This document shows, piece after piece, positions 15,569 to 26,600 of a DNA stretch of 64,000 nt (the first letter of the stretch is position 1; each line of letters opens with the position of its first letter). Both the position numbers and the translations under genes were made by a program. The stretch lies in the NCBI GenBank assembly GCA_963817435.1, contig CAWFNY010000002.1, forward strand, positions 372,001 to 436,000. Direction: 5' to 3'. Below the pieces are notes generated by a model, which was given only the letters and a program-made list of their open reading frames with translations, did no database searches and was not told where the DNA came from. The stretch is from JADJOM01 sp963817435 (lineage in GTDB: Bacteria > Gemmatimonadota > Gemmatimonadetes > Gemmatimonadales > GWC2-71-9).

Positions 15569-16282
15569 ATGTCGCCTCGTGGACGCTCGCTGCTCTTCTT
15601 CGCCGGCTGCCTCCTTGCCGGGGCGGTCTTCGTACGCCTGGGGGTCTGGCAGCTCTCGCGACTGCATGAGCGGCGGGCGCTCAACGCGACCGCGCTGGCC
15701 GCGCGGGCGATGGCGCCGGTCTCTCTCGACGATCCGGTCGACGCCGCCCACCTGACCGGCGTGTCGGCGAACAACCGCCGGGTGCGGGTGACCGGGCGGT
15801 ACGACCACGCGGCCGACATCGTGATCCGGGGGCAGAGCGAAGGAGGCGTGCCGGGGGTGCGGATCGTGACCCCGCTCCGCCCGCTCCGGGGCGACACGGC
15901 GGTGCTGATCCATCGGGGGTTCGTGACGTCGGCCGACGCGCGGACCGTCGACCTCGCCTCACTGCATGAGGACGGGATCGTGTCGGTGACCGGCATAGCG
16001 TTCGAGGGGCCGACGACGGGCGTCGCGGGGGAGCCGCGCGAGGAGGGGGGTCAGCTCACCTGGCGGCGGCTGGACCTGGAGGCGCTCAGGAAGCGGCTGC
16101 CCTACCCGCTCCAGTCGTACACCATCCTGCAGCTTCCCGACACGAGCCTGCCGAAGCTGCCTCGGCGCGACGACCCGCCGCTGCTGGACGACGGGCCGCA
16201 TCTGAGCTACGCGATTCAGTGGTTTTCGTTCGCGATCACGGCGATCGTCGTCGGGGCGATTATCGGGTTCAGGAAGAACTAG
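15569..16282 (+). CDS. SURF1 family cytochrome oxidase assembly protein
   Basis: A 237-residue inner-membrane protein of the SURF1/Shy1 family, which helps insert haem a into subunit I of cytochrome oxidase. The topology is typical: one membrane helix at each end (about 10-26 and 213-232), with a periplasmic domain between. Family motifs are visible: FVRLGVWQLSRLHERRALN, then RVRVTGRYD, VLIHRGFV and LSYAIQWFSFAITAIVV. The ATG at 15569 places the first helix at the N-terminus as in the family. It lies 19 kb from the oxidase operon at 34-42 kb rather than within it. Confidence 0.88.
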   Translation: MSPRGRSLLFFAGCLLAGAVFVRLGVWQLSRLHERRALNATALAARAMAPVSLDDPVDAAHLTGVSANNRRVRVTGRYDHAADIVIRGQSEGGVPGVRIVTPLRPLRGDTAVLIHRGFVTSADARTVDLASLHEDGIVSVTGIAFEGPTTGVAGEPREEGGQLTWRRLDLEALRKRLPYPLQSYTILQLPDTSLPKLPRRDDPPLLDDGPHLSYAIQWFSFAITAIVVGAIIGFRKN

Positions 16283-16322
16283 TCGCGGGTTCCGGGGCGC
16301 TGCCCCCGGAACCCGGCGCCGC

Positions 16323-17616
16323 CTACTTCCCGTCGAGCTGGGCGATCGTGGCGGTGGACGGCGCGCGCTCCTTCTGGAGCCGGGCCGCGGTGGCCTCCGC
16401 CTGACGGAAGACCCGCAGCAGGTTCTCGCCGGCGAGCTTCTTCAGATCGGCATCACTCCAGCCGCGGCGGATCAGCTCGGCGAAGAGCGCGGGAAAGGTC
16501 GACACGTCCTCGAGGCCCGCCGGCCCCTCCCCCATCCCGTCGAAGTCACTCCCGATCCCGATGTGGTCCACGCCGGCGATCTTCCGGATGTGCTCGACAT
16601 GATCGGCCACCTGGCTGAGCGTCGCGCGGGGCAGCGGATGAGCCGCGTTCCAGGCGTCGAACTGGCGGCGGGCCTCCGCGGTGTCGGAAACGTTCTTCCG
16701 GAGCGCGGCGATCACGCTGTCCTGCGCCTCCTCCGCGATGCGGCGCTCCTCGGAGACGAAGGCCTGCACGAAGGTCACCATCACGACGCCACCGTTCTTC
16801 GGCAGCCGGGCGAGGATCGAGTCGGGCACGTTGCGTTTGTGGTCGACCAGCGCGCGCGCGGAGCTGTGCGAGAAGATGACCGGCGCCTCGGTGACGTCGA
16901 GCACGTTGCTCATGGTGCCGGGCGAGACGTGGGCCAGGTCGACCAGCATCCCGAGCCGGTTCATCTCGTGCACCACCTCGCGGCCGAAGGGGGTGAGCCC
17001 GCCATGCTTCGCCGAGTCGAGCGCGGCGTCGGCCCAGTCGAGCGTGACGTTGTGGGTGAGCGTCATGTAGCGCGCGCCGAGGTCGTAGTAGGAGCGCAGT
17101 GCGCCGAGCGAGTTCTCGATCGCATGCCCGCCCTCGATGCCAAGCAGCGACGCGATGTGCTTCTGCCGCTTGGCCCGGACGATATCGTCCGCGCGTGAGC
17201 GCGAGGGTCAGGCGCTCGGGATAGCGGGCGATCATCCGCCGGGCGATGTCGAACTGCTCGAGCTGTACCCGGGCGTAGCCGCTGTCGCGGTCCTCGCCCG
17301 GGATGTAGATCGACCAGAACTGGGCGCCCACCTGGCCCGCGGCGAGCCGCGCGAGGTCGGTCTTCCCCTTGGTCGTGCCGCGCAGGTCGTAGGCGATCAC
17401 ATCCCGCGGCGCATCCCTGGACGTGCGGATCTCCCATGGCAGGTCGTTGTGGCCGTCGATGAGAATGGTGCTGGCGAGCAGCCGCCGCGCGTGGGCGAGC
17501 GCCGGGTCGGCGGCCTGCGCCTGCAGGGTCAGGGGGAGGACGAGAAAGGCGAGCAGCAGGCCGTGAGGAGCGCAGCTTCGCAGAGCCCTCGCCCACGCCG
17601 ACGGTTGAGCCATCAT
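16323..17616 (-). pseudogene. Membrane dipeptidase (peptidase M19), frameshifted
   Basis: A secreted renal-dipeptidase-like enzyme that should cleave dipeptides with a binuclear zinc site. The start at 17616 (or the adjacent Met) has GGAG upstream and gives signal peptide LLLAFLVLPLTLQAQA. Metal-site motifs are present: DGHNDLPW near the N-terminus, GIEGGHAIENS after the frameshift, SHSSARAL and GIGSDFDGMG. The frame breaks near 17199, where ACGCGCGGACGAT has one extra base compared with the expected LTADDIVRA coding. Repairing it gives about 430 residues, normal for the family. A sequencing error is plausible. It is the third gene of an operon with the YkgJ and phosphatase genes. Confidence 0.8.
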
Positions 17617-17657
17617 GGAATATTCTCCGGAAAGTTGAGTGCTACGACGCGAACGCC

Positions 17658-18035
17658 TCACGCACCGCCCTGCCTGCCGCGGGTCTTGCCGATCTGCACC
17701 AGCTCCGGATGCTCGAGGAACTCGGGGCAGATCGTCTGATCGTACTCGTAGGGTCCGCCGGTCTCCGCGTCCGTCCATGGGAAGGCGCGGCACACCTCTG
17801 GATAGTGCGGATCCTTGTGGATGGTACAGCCATTGTCCACCAGGAAGACGCAGCGGCGCCGCTTCACCCGGGTCCGCCACTCGCCCCAGCGGGTGCGGTA
17901 CACCTTGTCGCGGCCGTAGCGGGCGCCGAGGGCTTCGGCCTCCGCTTCGCTGAGGGTGACGCCCCAGCTGCAGCAGTTCGACGCGTGGGGGCAAGGATAG
18001 CATGGGAGCGCGGGATATTCAGTCGGCGTCGCCAC
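17658..18035 (-). CDS. YkgJ family cysteine cluster protein
   Basis: A 125-residue cytoplasmic protein with the Cys spacing of the YkgJ/UPF0153 family (putative Zn/Fe chelation): CYPCPHASNCC at 12-22, RCVFLVDNGCTIH, VCRAFPW and ICPEF. It starts with GTG, and the G of that codon is the last base of the upstream phosphatase TAG stop, so the two are translationally coupled. The biological role of the family is unknown. The gene ends 41 bp before the dipeptidase gene. Confidence 0.85.
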   Translation of the reverse strand: MATPTEYPALPCYPCPHASNCCSWGVTLSEAEAEALGARYGRDKVYRTRWGEWRTRVKRRRCVFLVDNGCTIHKDPHYPEVCRAFPWTDAETGGPYEYDQTICPEFLEHPELVQIGKTRGRQGGA

Positions 18036-19630
18036 TAGCGCACCGCCCGCTTGATCACCCGGCCGTCGAGCTTCCCCTCAGGCTTCACCCTGAGAATGCG
18101 CGCCAGGGTGGGCGCGATATCCACCGTGCTCACGGTGTCGGGATAGAGACCCGGCCGGAGGCCGGGACCGAGAAACGCGATGGGCACGTTGACGTCATCG
18201 GGATTCTCGGTTCCGTGCCCGGTCGAGCCCGGGCCGTCGGACCAGAGAAAGCCCGGCTTCGCGACGCCGCAGACCAGCCAGGGGAACTTGAGCGGCAGCG
18301 AGTGCGACCAGCGCGCGGCATTGATGTCGACGGGCACCGCGCCGGCGAGCGTCGCCGGAGTCCATGCGTTGGCCACGCCCGGCATTCCCCACACCCTCGG
18401 CGCTAGGCTGGTGGCGAGGCTCTCCGGATTCACCCCCGATGCCCGGAGCTTTTCGATGTCACCGTAGATCAGCCCCTCGTTCTCCTTCAGGATGGATTTG
18501 GCACCGGTGCGCGCCGCCAGCGCGGCGTTCACCTCCCGGACCAGCGCGCCGAGCCGGATCCTGCCCCCGGGCAGCCCGTGCGCCTGGGAGAATTCGGGGA
18601 AGCTGGTCACCCCATGGTCGGCGGTGAGTACCACCAGGATCCGCTCCCGGGGCACGTTCGTGGCCAGCGAATCGAGGAAGGCGCCCAGCCAGCGATCGAC
18701 CCGCAGCAGATGGTCGTGCACCTCGCGCGAGTCGGGACCCCAGGAGTGCCCGATGTAGTCGGTGCCGGAGAGCGAGATCGCCAGCAGGTCGGGCCGCGTG
18801 CGCTGGCCCAGGCGCATCGCCCGGGCACCGGTGAGCGCGACGTCGAGCGTCAACGAGTCGATCCAGGGGGAGTCTGGCAGCCGCTGACGCGCCTGGACAG
18901 TGTCCGCCGGGAGCTGATGGGGGAAGGTGACGTCGCGGCCGCCGTTCTCGTAGCTCTGATTGTCCGGCTCCGGATAATCCGAGTCGGGGAGCAGCAGCGG
19001 CCAGCGATGACCGGCGAGCCGCCCCGCCCCGTCCTTGGCGTTCCAGGTGGTGAGCCACGCCGGGAGCGTGTCGGCGTAGTAGGTGCTGGTGGTGAACCGG
19101 CCGTCGACATACCAGAAGACCGGGCCCTTCATGCGGCCGACGGGGAGGATGGCGCCCCGATCCTTCCGGGAGACGGAGAGAAAGCGAAACCCGGGGTCCG
19201 CCTTCGCCAGCCAATCCACGAGTGTCGTCCCGACGAAGCGCCGGGGCGATGCGCCGGGTGCCCCGGGGGCACCAATCAGCGGCGCGCTGGAATCCGGCAC
19301 ACCGAGTTCATTGACGACGATGCCGGTATGCGCGGGATACCGGCCCGAAAGGATGGTCGCATGTCCCGGCGCGGTTTCGGTCAGCGCGTGATCCTGCTCG
19401 CCATGGGGAAAGACGGCCCCTTCGGCCAGGAGGCGCCGGAAGCCGCCCCGCCACTGCCCCTGCCAGCGCTGCAGGTAATCGCCGCGCAACTGATCCACCG
19501 TGAGGACCACGACCAGACTCGGGCCGACGGGAGCGGGGACAGCCGGGGCAGAGCCTGCGCCGCTCAGGGCGAACGCCGACGTGACGGATATCACTATCAA
19601 GAGGAACAACTTCAGTGGCGAGCGATTCAT
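18035..19630 (-). CDS. Alkaline phosphatase family protein (PafA/NPP-like)
   Basis: A 531-residue exported metal-dependent phosphatase/phosphodiesterase of the alkaline phosphatase superfamily. The start at 19630 gives signal peptide LKLFLLIVISVTSAFALSGAG. Metal-ligand motifs are present in order: VVVLTVDQLRGDY, TETAPGHATILSGRYPAHTG (with the presumed Thr nucleophile), LSGTDYIGHSWGPDS, TADHGVTSFPE and STGHGTENPDD. The arrangement resembles PafA-type periplasmic phosphomonoesterases more than PhoA. The precise substrate is not readable. It is the first gene of the operon, coupled to YkgJ by a one-base overlap. Confidence 0.85.
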   Translation of the reverse strand: MNRSPLKLFLLIVISVTSAFALSGAGSAPAVPAPVGPSLVVVLTVDQLRGDYLQRWQGQWRGGFRRLLAEGAVFPHGEQDHALTETAPGHATILSGRYPAHTGIVVNELGVPDSSAPLIGAPGAPGASPRRFVGTTLVDWLAKADPGFRFLSVSRKDRGAILPVGRMKGPVFWYVDGRFTTSTYYADTLPAWLTTWNAKDGAGRLAGHRWPLLLPDSDYPEPDNQSYENGGRDVTFPHQLPADTVQARQRLPDSPWIDSLTLDVALTGARAMRLGQRTRPDLLAISLSGTDYIGHSWGPDSREVHDHLLRVDRWLGAFLDSLATNVPRERILVVLTADHGVTSFPEFSQAHGLPGGRIRLGALVREVNAALAARTGAKSILKENEGLIYGDIEKLRASGVNPESLATSLAPRVWGMPGVANAWTPATLAGAVPVDINAARWSHSLPLKFPWLVCGVAKPGFLWSDGPGSTGHGTENPDDVNVPIAFLGPGLRPGLYPDTVSTVDIAPTLARILRVKPEGKLDGRVIKRAVR

Positions 19631-19798
19631 GGGGTGACGGTTCGGTGGTGACCTGAAAGGTGTGGCGCCGACATTTCGGATTTTCGCAGCAGTGCCACGG
19701 GGAAGCAACCCTGCCAATTCAGGGGAAGTGCTGGCGAGAGAAGCACTTGAGCTGATGGCACTGTTCTCGCTCTTCTACCGGCCGAAGGATATCTGTAG

Positions 19799-19826
19799 TT
19801 GACCGAACCACGAACCGCCCGATAAG
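19799..19826 (+). promoter_or_regulatory. Candidate sigma-70 promoter for small HExxH lipoprotein gene
   Basis: TTGACC and GATAAG are separated by 16 bp in the 391-bp divergent gap 19631-20021. If used, it would give a leader of about 190 nt that includes the hairpin at 19943-19994. This is inferred from consensus similarity only. Confidence 0.35.
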
Positions 19827-19942
19827 AGCACACCCGGAGTGATCCGGGGCCGCAAAACTAGAGGTCTTTTGGAGATTTCCGGAGAGGACAGCCTCCCGGA
19901 AACAACCCAAGAGATAGCTCGGTGCCGAAGGTGGGACTGCGG

Positions 19943-19994
19943 AGCGTGATACGGAACCCGACCCTGAGCAGGGTCCGCCGAATCACGCTTTTTG
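19943..19994 (+). terminator. Terminator-like hairpin in the leader of the HExxH lipoprotein gene
   Basis: AGCGTGAT (19943-19950) pairs with ATCACGCT (19982-19989). An inner CGGA/TCCG pair and an ACCCT/AGGGT hairpin lie between them, and the outer stem runs straight into TTTTTG. It lies about 30 bp before the start codon of the next gene and has no gene in front of it. It could therefore act as an attenuator rather than a simple terminator. Confidence 0.45.
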
Positions 19995-20021
19995 TGCAAT
20001 CGGGCATGGGAGAATCGACCC

Positions 20022-20444
20022 ATGCCGTTTCAGAAGCCTGCCATCTACTGCCTCGGCCTCCTCGGCACCCTCGCCGCCTGCGAGATGCTGGGGCCGCCGT
20101 CCCCGCTGCCCGCGCACGCGCAGCAGGTCATCGTGCCTGACGAGTACCGGACCTGGTGGAGCGAGACCGAAGCCTGCGCCGGCCACTCCGCCGATATCGA
20201 CCAGATCGCCTGGTTCATCGTCCCCGATGCCGAGACCTTCGACTCGAAGACGGGCCCGAAAGTCGGGCTGTGGAGCCACTCGGGCGAGGGCGTCCGGATC
20301 GTGATCGCCGGCAACTACGCCGACAACGAACTGGTGGTCCGGCATGAGATGCTGCACGCGCTGCTCGACCGCGAAGGGCATCCGGCCGAGTACTTCGAGA
20401 CCCGCTGCCACCTGACCTGGCAGACGTGGGTCCAGCCGGAGTGA
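20022..20444 (+). CDS. Small lipoprotein with HExxH metallopeptidase-like motif
   Basis: A 140-residue predicted lipoprotein. The ATG at 20022 has GGGAGA upstream and opens the signal peptide PAIYCLGLLGTLAAC with lipobox Cys at about residue 20. The mature part contains VVRHEMLHALLDREGHPAEYF. This includes an HEMLH zinc-binding sequence with a further His in GHP, typical of minimal zinc peptidases. Three Cys residues may form disulfides (CAGHS, ETRCHLTW). I do not recognise a named family. Activity is inferred from the motif alone. It is transcribed alone. Confidence 0.7.
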   Translation: MPFQKPAIYCLGLLGTLAACEMLGPPSPLPAHAQQVIVPDEYRTWWSETEACAGHSADIDQIAWFIVPDAETFDSKTGPKVGLWSHSGEGVRIVIAGNYADNELVVRHEMLHALLDREGHPAEYFETRCHLTWQTWVQPE

Positions 20445-20645
20445 GCCGGCGCAGGCTCTGCACGTCCACCTTCCCCTGACCCAGCCAGCCACCGCCGCAA
20501 GTTCGGCAGGTGCGTTACCTGGCCGGCCCGCAATTCCCACCCACCCCAGAAATGACCAGCTCCCCGGATGGTTCCCGGGGAGCATGGCCGCGAAGGTCAG
20601 GCCGCGAGCAGCAGCACGCGGCCGGAGGCGCGTCGCGGTGTCGCG

Positions 20646-23600
20646 CTACGGGTTCGCCACCAGGGTCGGGAGATTCTGGTCGCTGAAGCCGCCATCACCG
20701 AGTTGCCCATTATTGTCGGCGCCCCAGCAGTACAACGCCCCGGTACTCGTCACGCCGCAGGTGTGCGCCGCGCCGGCCGCAATGCTCACGAAGCCCGACA
20801 CGCCGCCCGGCAGGCTGACCAGGGTCGCTGCCTGACGATTGTTGAAGTCGCCGGTGCCGAGCTGGCCCGCATCGCCGAGGCCCCAGCAGTAGACCTGGTT
20901 GCTCGTGGTCCGGGCACAGGTGTGAGCCTGTCCCGCGACCAGTTGCGCCACGCTGCTCAGCCCGAGCACCTGCTTCGGCACGAGGCTCTCGTTGTTGGTA
21001 AGGGTCAGGGTGTCCTGCGCGAGCCGTCCATTGGCGTTGAAGCCCCAGCAGAAGACGGTCGCCGCACTGGTGCGGCCGCAGGAGTGGGTCTGGCTGCTCA
21101 CCACCTCGACAAAGATCAGCCCGCCCTTGACCAGTGTCGGCGAAGTCCGGGTGGTCTTGGTGCTGTCTCCAAGCTGACCGAATCCGTTGATGCCCCAGCA
21201 ATTGCCGGCACCGGTCGTGGTTCTGCCGCAGCTATAGAAGACGCCGCTGGTGACCTGGCTGTACCCGGACGCAGCGACCTGGGTGGGGACCAGCTTCTGG
21301 GTGGTGTTGCCGATGCCGAGCTGACCGGAGCCGTTCGCACCCCAGCAGTCGACCGCGCCGCCGGTGGTGACGCCGCAGGAGTGGTCGGTTCCCAGGTCGA
21401 CGGCGGCGAAGACGAGGCTGCCGTTCACCAGCGTGGGGATGAGCTTCTCCGTCGTGCTGTTGATGCCAAGCTGGCCGCTGGCGTTCGAGCCCCAGCAGGA
21501 GGCGACGCCCGCCGCGCTGATGCCGCAGGTGTGCCCGAGGCCAGCGGCGATGCTGACGAAGGAGTTGCTCCCCGCGACGGCGGCCGGGGTGCTGTGCGGC
21601 GATTTCGAGTTGTCGCCCAGTGCGCCGGTCGAGTTGTCGCCCCAGCAGTACGGGACCCCATCAACGGTCACCGCGCAGGTGAAGGCGCCGCCACCCGCCA
21701 CTCGATTCACCACGAAGGTCGGGGTGGCGGTGAAGCTCACGACCGGCAGTGCGCCCACCGTCGCGGTGACGGTGTTCGTTGCCACGGTCTTGCCCAGCGT
21801 CCAGCCGCCCACGGTCGCGAGCCCGAGTGCGTCCGTCGCCGGTGAGGCGCCAGTGACGCTGCCGCCACCCGCGGTGACCGCGAAGGTCACGGTGGCACCG
21901 CTCACCGGATTGCCACTGGCATCAACCACCCTCACCTGCGGCAGCGTGCCCACCACCGCACCGACTCGACCCGACTGGCTGAGGGTGCTGTTGGCGGTGA
22001 CGTTCGCCGGTGCGCCTGCCACCAGGCTGATCGCACCGGAGACGGCCGAGGTGAGTCCGCTCTTGGCGAAGGTGAGGGTGTAGCTGCCTGCCAGACCGGT
22101 CAGCGACAGGTTGGTGAAGGTGGCGGTACCGCTGGCGCTGGTCGCGATGGTCGTGGTGCCACCGAGGGTGACTCCGCCGGGTGCGCCGGTCGGGCTCGCG
22201 ACGATATTGACGCCCGCCGTCGTCGCGTTGTTGCCACTCACGTCCTTGAGTTGCGCCACCGGCTGAGTAGACAGCACCGCGCCGTTTACAACGGTATTGG
22301 AGGGTTGAGTCGTGATCGCGATCTGGGTCGCCGCGCCAGCCGAGAGCGTGATCGAGGTCGAGTTGACCGCGGTGAGCGTGCCGCTGGCGAAGCGGAGCAC
22401 CTGCGAGGTGCCCGCGGTGCCGTTGACGATCAGGCCGCTGAAGGTCGCAGCACCCGCTGCCGAGGTGGTCGCGGTGGTGCTGCCCGCCAGGCTGCCGCCG
22501 CCGGAGAAGATGCTTGCGGTGACCACGACGCCGGCCTGGCTGACGTTGTTGCCGAACTGGTCCTGTAACTGAACGACCGGCTGAGCGGCGAGCGCCGCGC
22601 CCACGGTGCCAGTCGACGACGGCTGGGTGGTGATGGCGAGTTGCGCCGCCGCAGCGGCGGTCGCCGTGGCGGTGAAGGTCAGCGGGCTCCCCGTCAGGCC
22701 GGCCGAAGTGGCCGTGAGAGTGTTGCTGCCCGCCGTGGTGCCGAGCGTCCAGCTCGTCACCGCCGCGATGCCGCTGGCGTTGCTGGTCGCCGCACCGCCG
22801 ATGATTGAGCCGCCGCCGGTCGCCACCGCGAAGGTGACGGAGGTGCCGCTGACCGGGTTCCCGCTCTGGTCGGTCACCAGCACCGATGGCGGAATGGCGA
22901 CCGCACTGCCGGCGGCGGCGGTCTGGGCATCACCCGCACTGACGGCGATAGTGGCCGCCGCACCCGCGCTAGTGGCGATCGTGTTCGAGGTGGCCGTGGA
23001 AAGGCCCGACGACGCGAAGGAGAGCGTGTGGTTGCCGGCGGTGCCGGTGATGCTGAGACCGCTGAAGGTCGCGATGCCGCTCGCGTCGGTGGCGACGGTC
23101 GCATTGCCACCGAGGGTGCCACCGCCGGTCGCGATCGCGGCGGTGACGATGATCCCCGCCTGGAGGACGAAGTTGCCGCCCGCGTCGGTGATCCGGACGA
23201 CCGGCTGGGTCGCGAACGCGACGCCGTTCACCGCCGTGACCGAGGGCTGAGTGACCATGACCACCTTCGCAGCCGCGCCGGCGGCGAGGGCGATCGTGCT
23301 CGAGGTCACCGGTGTGATGCCGGGGGCCGAGAAGCTCAGGGTCGTGTTGCCGACGAGGCCGTTCAGGGTCAGGCCGCTGAAGGTCGCGGTGCCACCGGCG
23401 CTGGTGGTCGCCGTTGTCCCGCCGCTCACGCTGTCACCGGCCGAGGTGGCCGCGGCGGTCACGACGACGCCGGACTGGCTGACGTTGTTGCCGAACTGGT
23501 CCCTGAGCTGCACGACCGGCTGCTGCGCCAGCGCGACGCCGTTGGTGGCGTTCGCCGATGGCTGGGTCATGATCGTGAGCTGGCTCGCCGCCGCGGGCGT

Positions 23601-26600
23601 ACCGGTGGCCGTGAAGGTGACCGGGCTCCCGGTGAGACCGATCGAGGTCGCCGTGACGGTATTGGCGCCCGCCGTGGTGCCGAGGGTCCATGCGCCGGCA
23701 ACGGCGAGTCCGCCCGCATTGGTGGAGGCCGCGCCGCCGGCGATCGAGCCGCCCCCGGTCGCCACCGCGAAGTTCACGGCCACACCGCTCACCGGGTTGC
23801 CGCTCTGGTCCGTGACGAGCACCGTGGGTGAGCTGACGACGGCGGTACCCACCGTCGCCGTCTGTCCGTCGCCGGAACTGAGCGCGACGGTGGTCGCCGG
23901 CCCGGCGGCGATGGCGATGGTGTTCGAGGTCGCTGCGGCCAGGCCGGCCGAGCTGAAGGACAGCGTCCGGTTGCCGGCCACACCGGTGATGCTGAGACCG
24001 CTGAAGGTCGCAGTACCGGTGCCATCGGTATTGACGGTGGCGGTGCCGCCCAGCGTACCGCCGCCGGAGGCGATGGCGACGGTGACTGCTGTTCCCGCCT
24101 GGAGCACGGCGTTGCCGCCGGCGTCGGTGATCCGGACGACCGGCTGGGTCGCGAAGACGCCGCCATTGATCGCGCTGGTGGACGGCTGGGTGACCATGAC
24201 GACCTGCGACGCGGCACCCGCGGCGAGCGTGATGTTGCCGGAGACGGCCGCAGTGACGCCGCTGGCGGAGAAGCTCAGCGTCTTGGTGCCGACGAGACCG
24301 TTGAGGATCAGGCCGCTGAAGGTGGCGGTGCCGGAAGCGTTCGTGGTGGCGGTGGTTCCGCCTGACACACTGCCGCCACCGGAGGCAACCGCCGCTGTAA
24401 CGAGGATCCCGTTCTGTGCCACGTCATTGCCGAACTGGTCCTGGAGCTGGACCACCGGTTGCTGCGCCAGCGCGATGCCGTTGCTCGCAGTGGCGGACGG
24501 CGGCGTGAGGAAGACGAGTTTGCTCGCCACGCCGGCAACGCCCGTCGCCGTGAAGGTCAGCGGGCTGCCGGCGAGGCCGGTCGAGGTGGCGGTCAGCGTG
24601 TTACTGCCGACGACCGTCCCGAGGGTCCAGTTCGTCACCGCCGCGACGCCGCTGGCGTTGGTGGTCGCGGCACCGCCGACCACGGAGCCGCCGCCAGTGG
24701 CCACCGCGAAGGTCACCGAGGTTCCGCTCACCGGGTTGCCGCTCTGGTCGGTCACCAGCACCGATGGTGCAACCGGCACGGCGCTACCCGCAGCAGCGGT
24801 CTGTCCGTCGCCGGCGCCGATGGCGATGGCGGTCGCCGGCCCGGCGGTGATGGCGATGGTGTTCGACGTGGTCGTGGAGAGACCCGACGACGCGAAGGAG
24901 AGCGTGTGGTTGCCGGCGGTGCCGGTGATGCTGAGTCCGCTGAAGGTCGCAGTACCGGTGCCATCGGTATTGACGGTGGCGGTGCCGCCCAGTGTGCCTC
25001 CGCCAGAGGCGATGGCGACGGTGACTGCTGTTCCCGCCTGGAGCACGGCGTTGCCGCCGGCGTCGGTGATCCGGACGACCGGCTGGACCGCGAAGATGCC
25101 GCCGTTGATCGCGCTGCTGGACGGCTGGGTGACCATGACGACCTGCGACGGAGCACCCCCGGCAAGCGTGATACTGCCCGAAGTCACCCCGGTCACACCG
25201 AGCGCGCTGAAGCCCAGGGTCTTGGTGCCCACCAGCCCGTTGAGCACCAGCCCGCTGAAGGTGGCCGTCCCGTTCACATCGGTGGTCGCGGTGGTGCCGC
25301 CGGAGACAGTGCCGCCGCCGGAGGCAACCGCCGCCGTGACGAGGACGCCGGCGAGGCTCACCGGGTTGTTGTTCTGGTCACGGAGCTGAATGACCGGCTG
25401 CTGGGCGAGCACCACGCCGTAATTGGCGTTCGCGGACGGCTGCGTAGTAATGGAAAGCAGGCTGCCGGCGCCAGGGGTGCCGGTCGCCGTGAAAGTGACG
25501 GGGCTTCCGGCGAGTCCAGCCGACGTCGCGGTCAGCGTGTTGGCCCCGACGCCGGTGCCAAGGGTCCAGGAACCGAGCGTCGCAATGCCGCTGGCGCTGG
25601 TGGTCGTGGAGCCGCCGGTGATGGTTCCGCCACCCGAGGCTACGGCGAAGGTGACTGAGGTCCCGCTCACCGGGTTGCCGCTTCCATCCACGACCAGGAC
25701 GGAGGGCGCAACTGCCACGGCGGTGCCGACGGGAGCGTTCTGATTGTTGCCGGCGTTGACGCTGATCGTCGCCGCCGCCCCCGCACCGAGTGCGATGGTG
25801 CTGGAGGCGGCGCCGGTGAGCGAGGTACCGCTAAAGCCGAGCGTGTAGTTCCCGACCGTGCCGGTGATGCTCAGGTTCGTGAACGTCGCGATGCCGTTGA
25901 CCGCGGCGACGCTGGTGGTGCCGCCGAGGACCGCGCCGCCGCCCTGCAGCGCGGCGGTGACGGTGCTGGTGGCGGTGGTCACGAGGTTGCCGAAGCCATC
26001 CTCGATCCGGACCACCGGCTGCTGCGCCAGCGGTGCGCCGCTGGTCGCTGCCGCGGAGGGCTGGGTGGCGATGGTGATCCGGGAGCCGGCGGCCGGGCCG
26101 GCATTCGCCGCGAAGGTGATCGGAGCAAGGGCGCCTGCCGTGGCCGTCAGGCTCTGCGCGCCGGCCGTGCCGCCAAGGGTCCAGCTGCCGACCGTCGCGA
26201 CGCCAGCAGCATCGGTGAGCGGGGTTGCGCCGGTGACGGCGCCGCCACCGGTCGCCACGGCGAACGTGACCGATGCGCCAGCGACCGGGTTGTTGCTGGC
26301 ATCACGAACGAGCACCGACGGGAGCGGAGCCACCGCCGCGCCGGCGGTGCCGGTGAGCGAGGTGAGCGAGTTCGCAGTGACCGACGCGACGGGGCCGGCG
26401 GTGAGCGCGATGGAGCCGGAGCTGAGCGCCGGCAGGCCGGCTGCCGTGAAACTGAGCGTCCGCGCGCCGACCGTGCCGCCGATCGAAAGATTGGTGAACG
26501 TGACGACGCCGCTCGCATTGCTCGGCACGCTGGTGAGACCACCGAGCGTGCCGCCGCCGGTGGCGATCGCGGCGAGGACCGAGACCCCCGCCTGGGTGGC

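Noticed and set aside
23251..25389. Long open frame on the plus strand, rich in Val/Ala/Pro
   Set aside because: It is the antisense shadow of the Ig/RCC1 gene. The periodic high-GC repeat keeps the opposite strand open, and the product has no fold-like pattern. Similar shadows at 8319-9995, 11477-13792, 25858-27015 and 29017-31359 were left out for the same reason.
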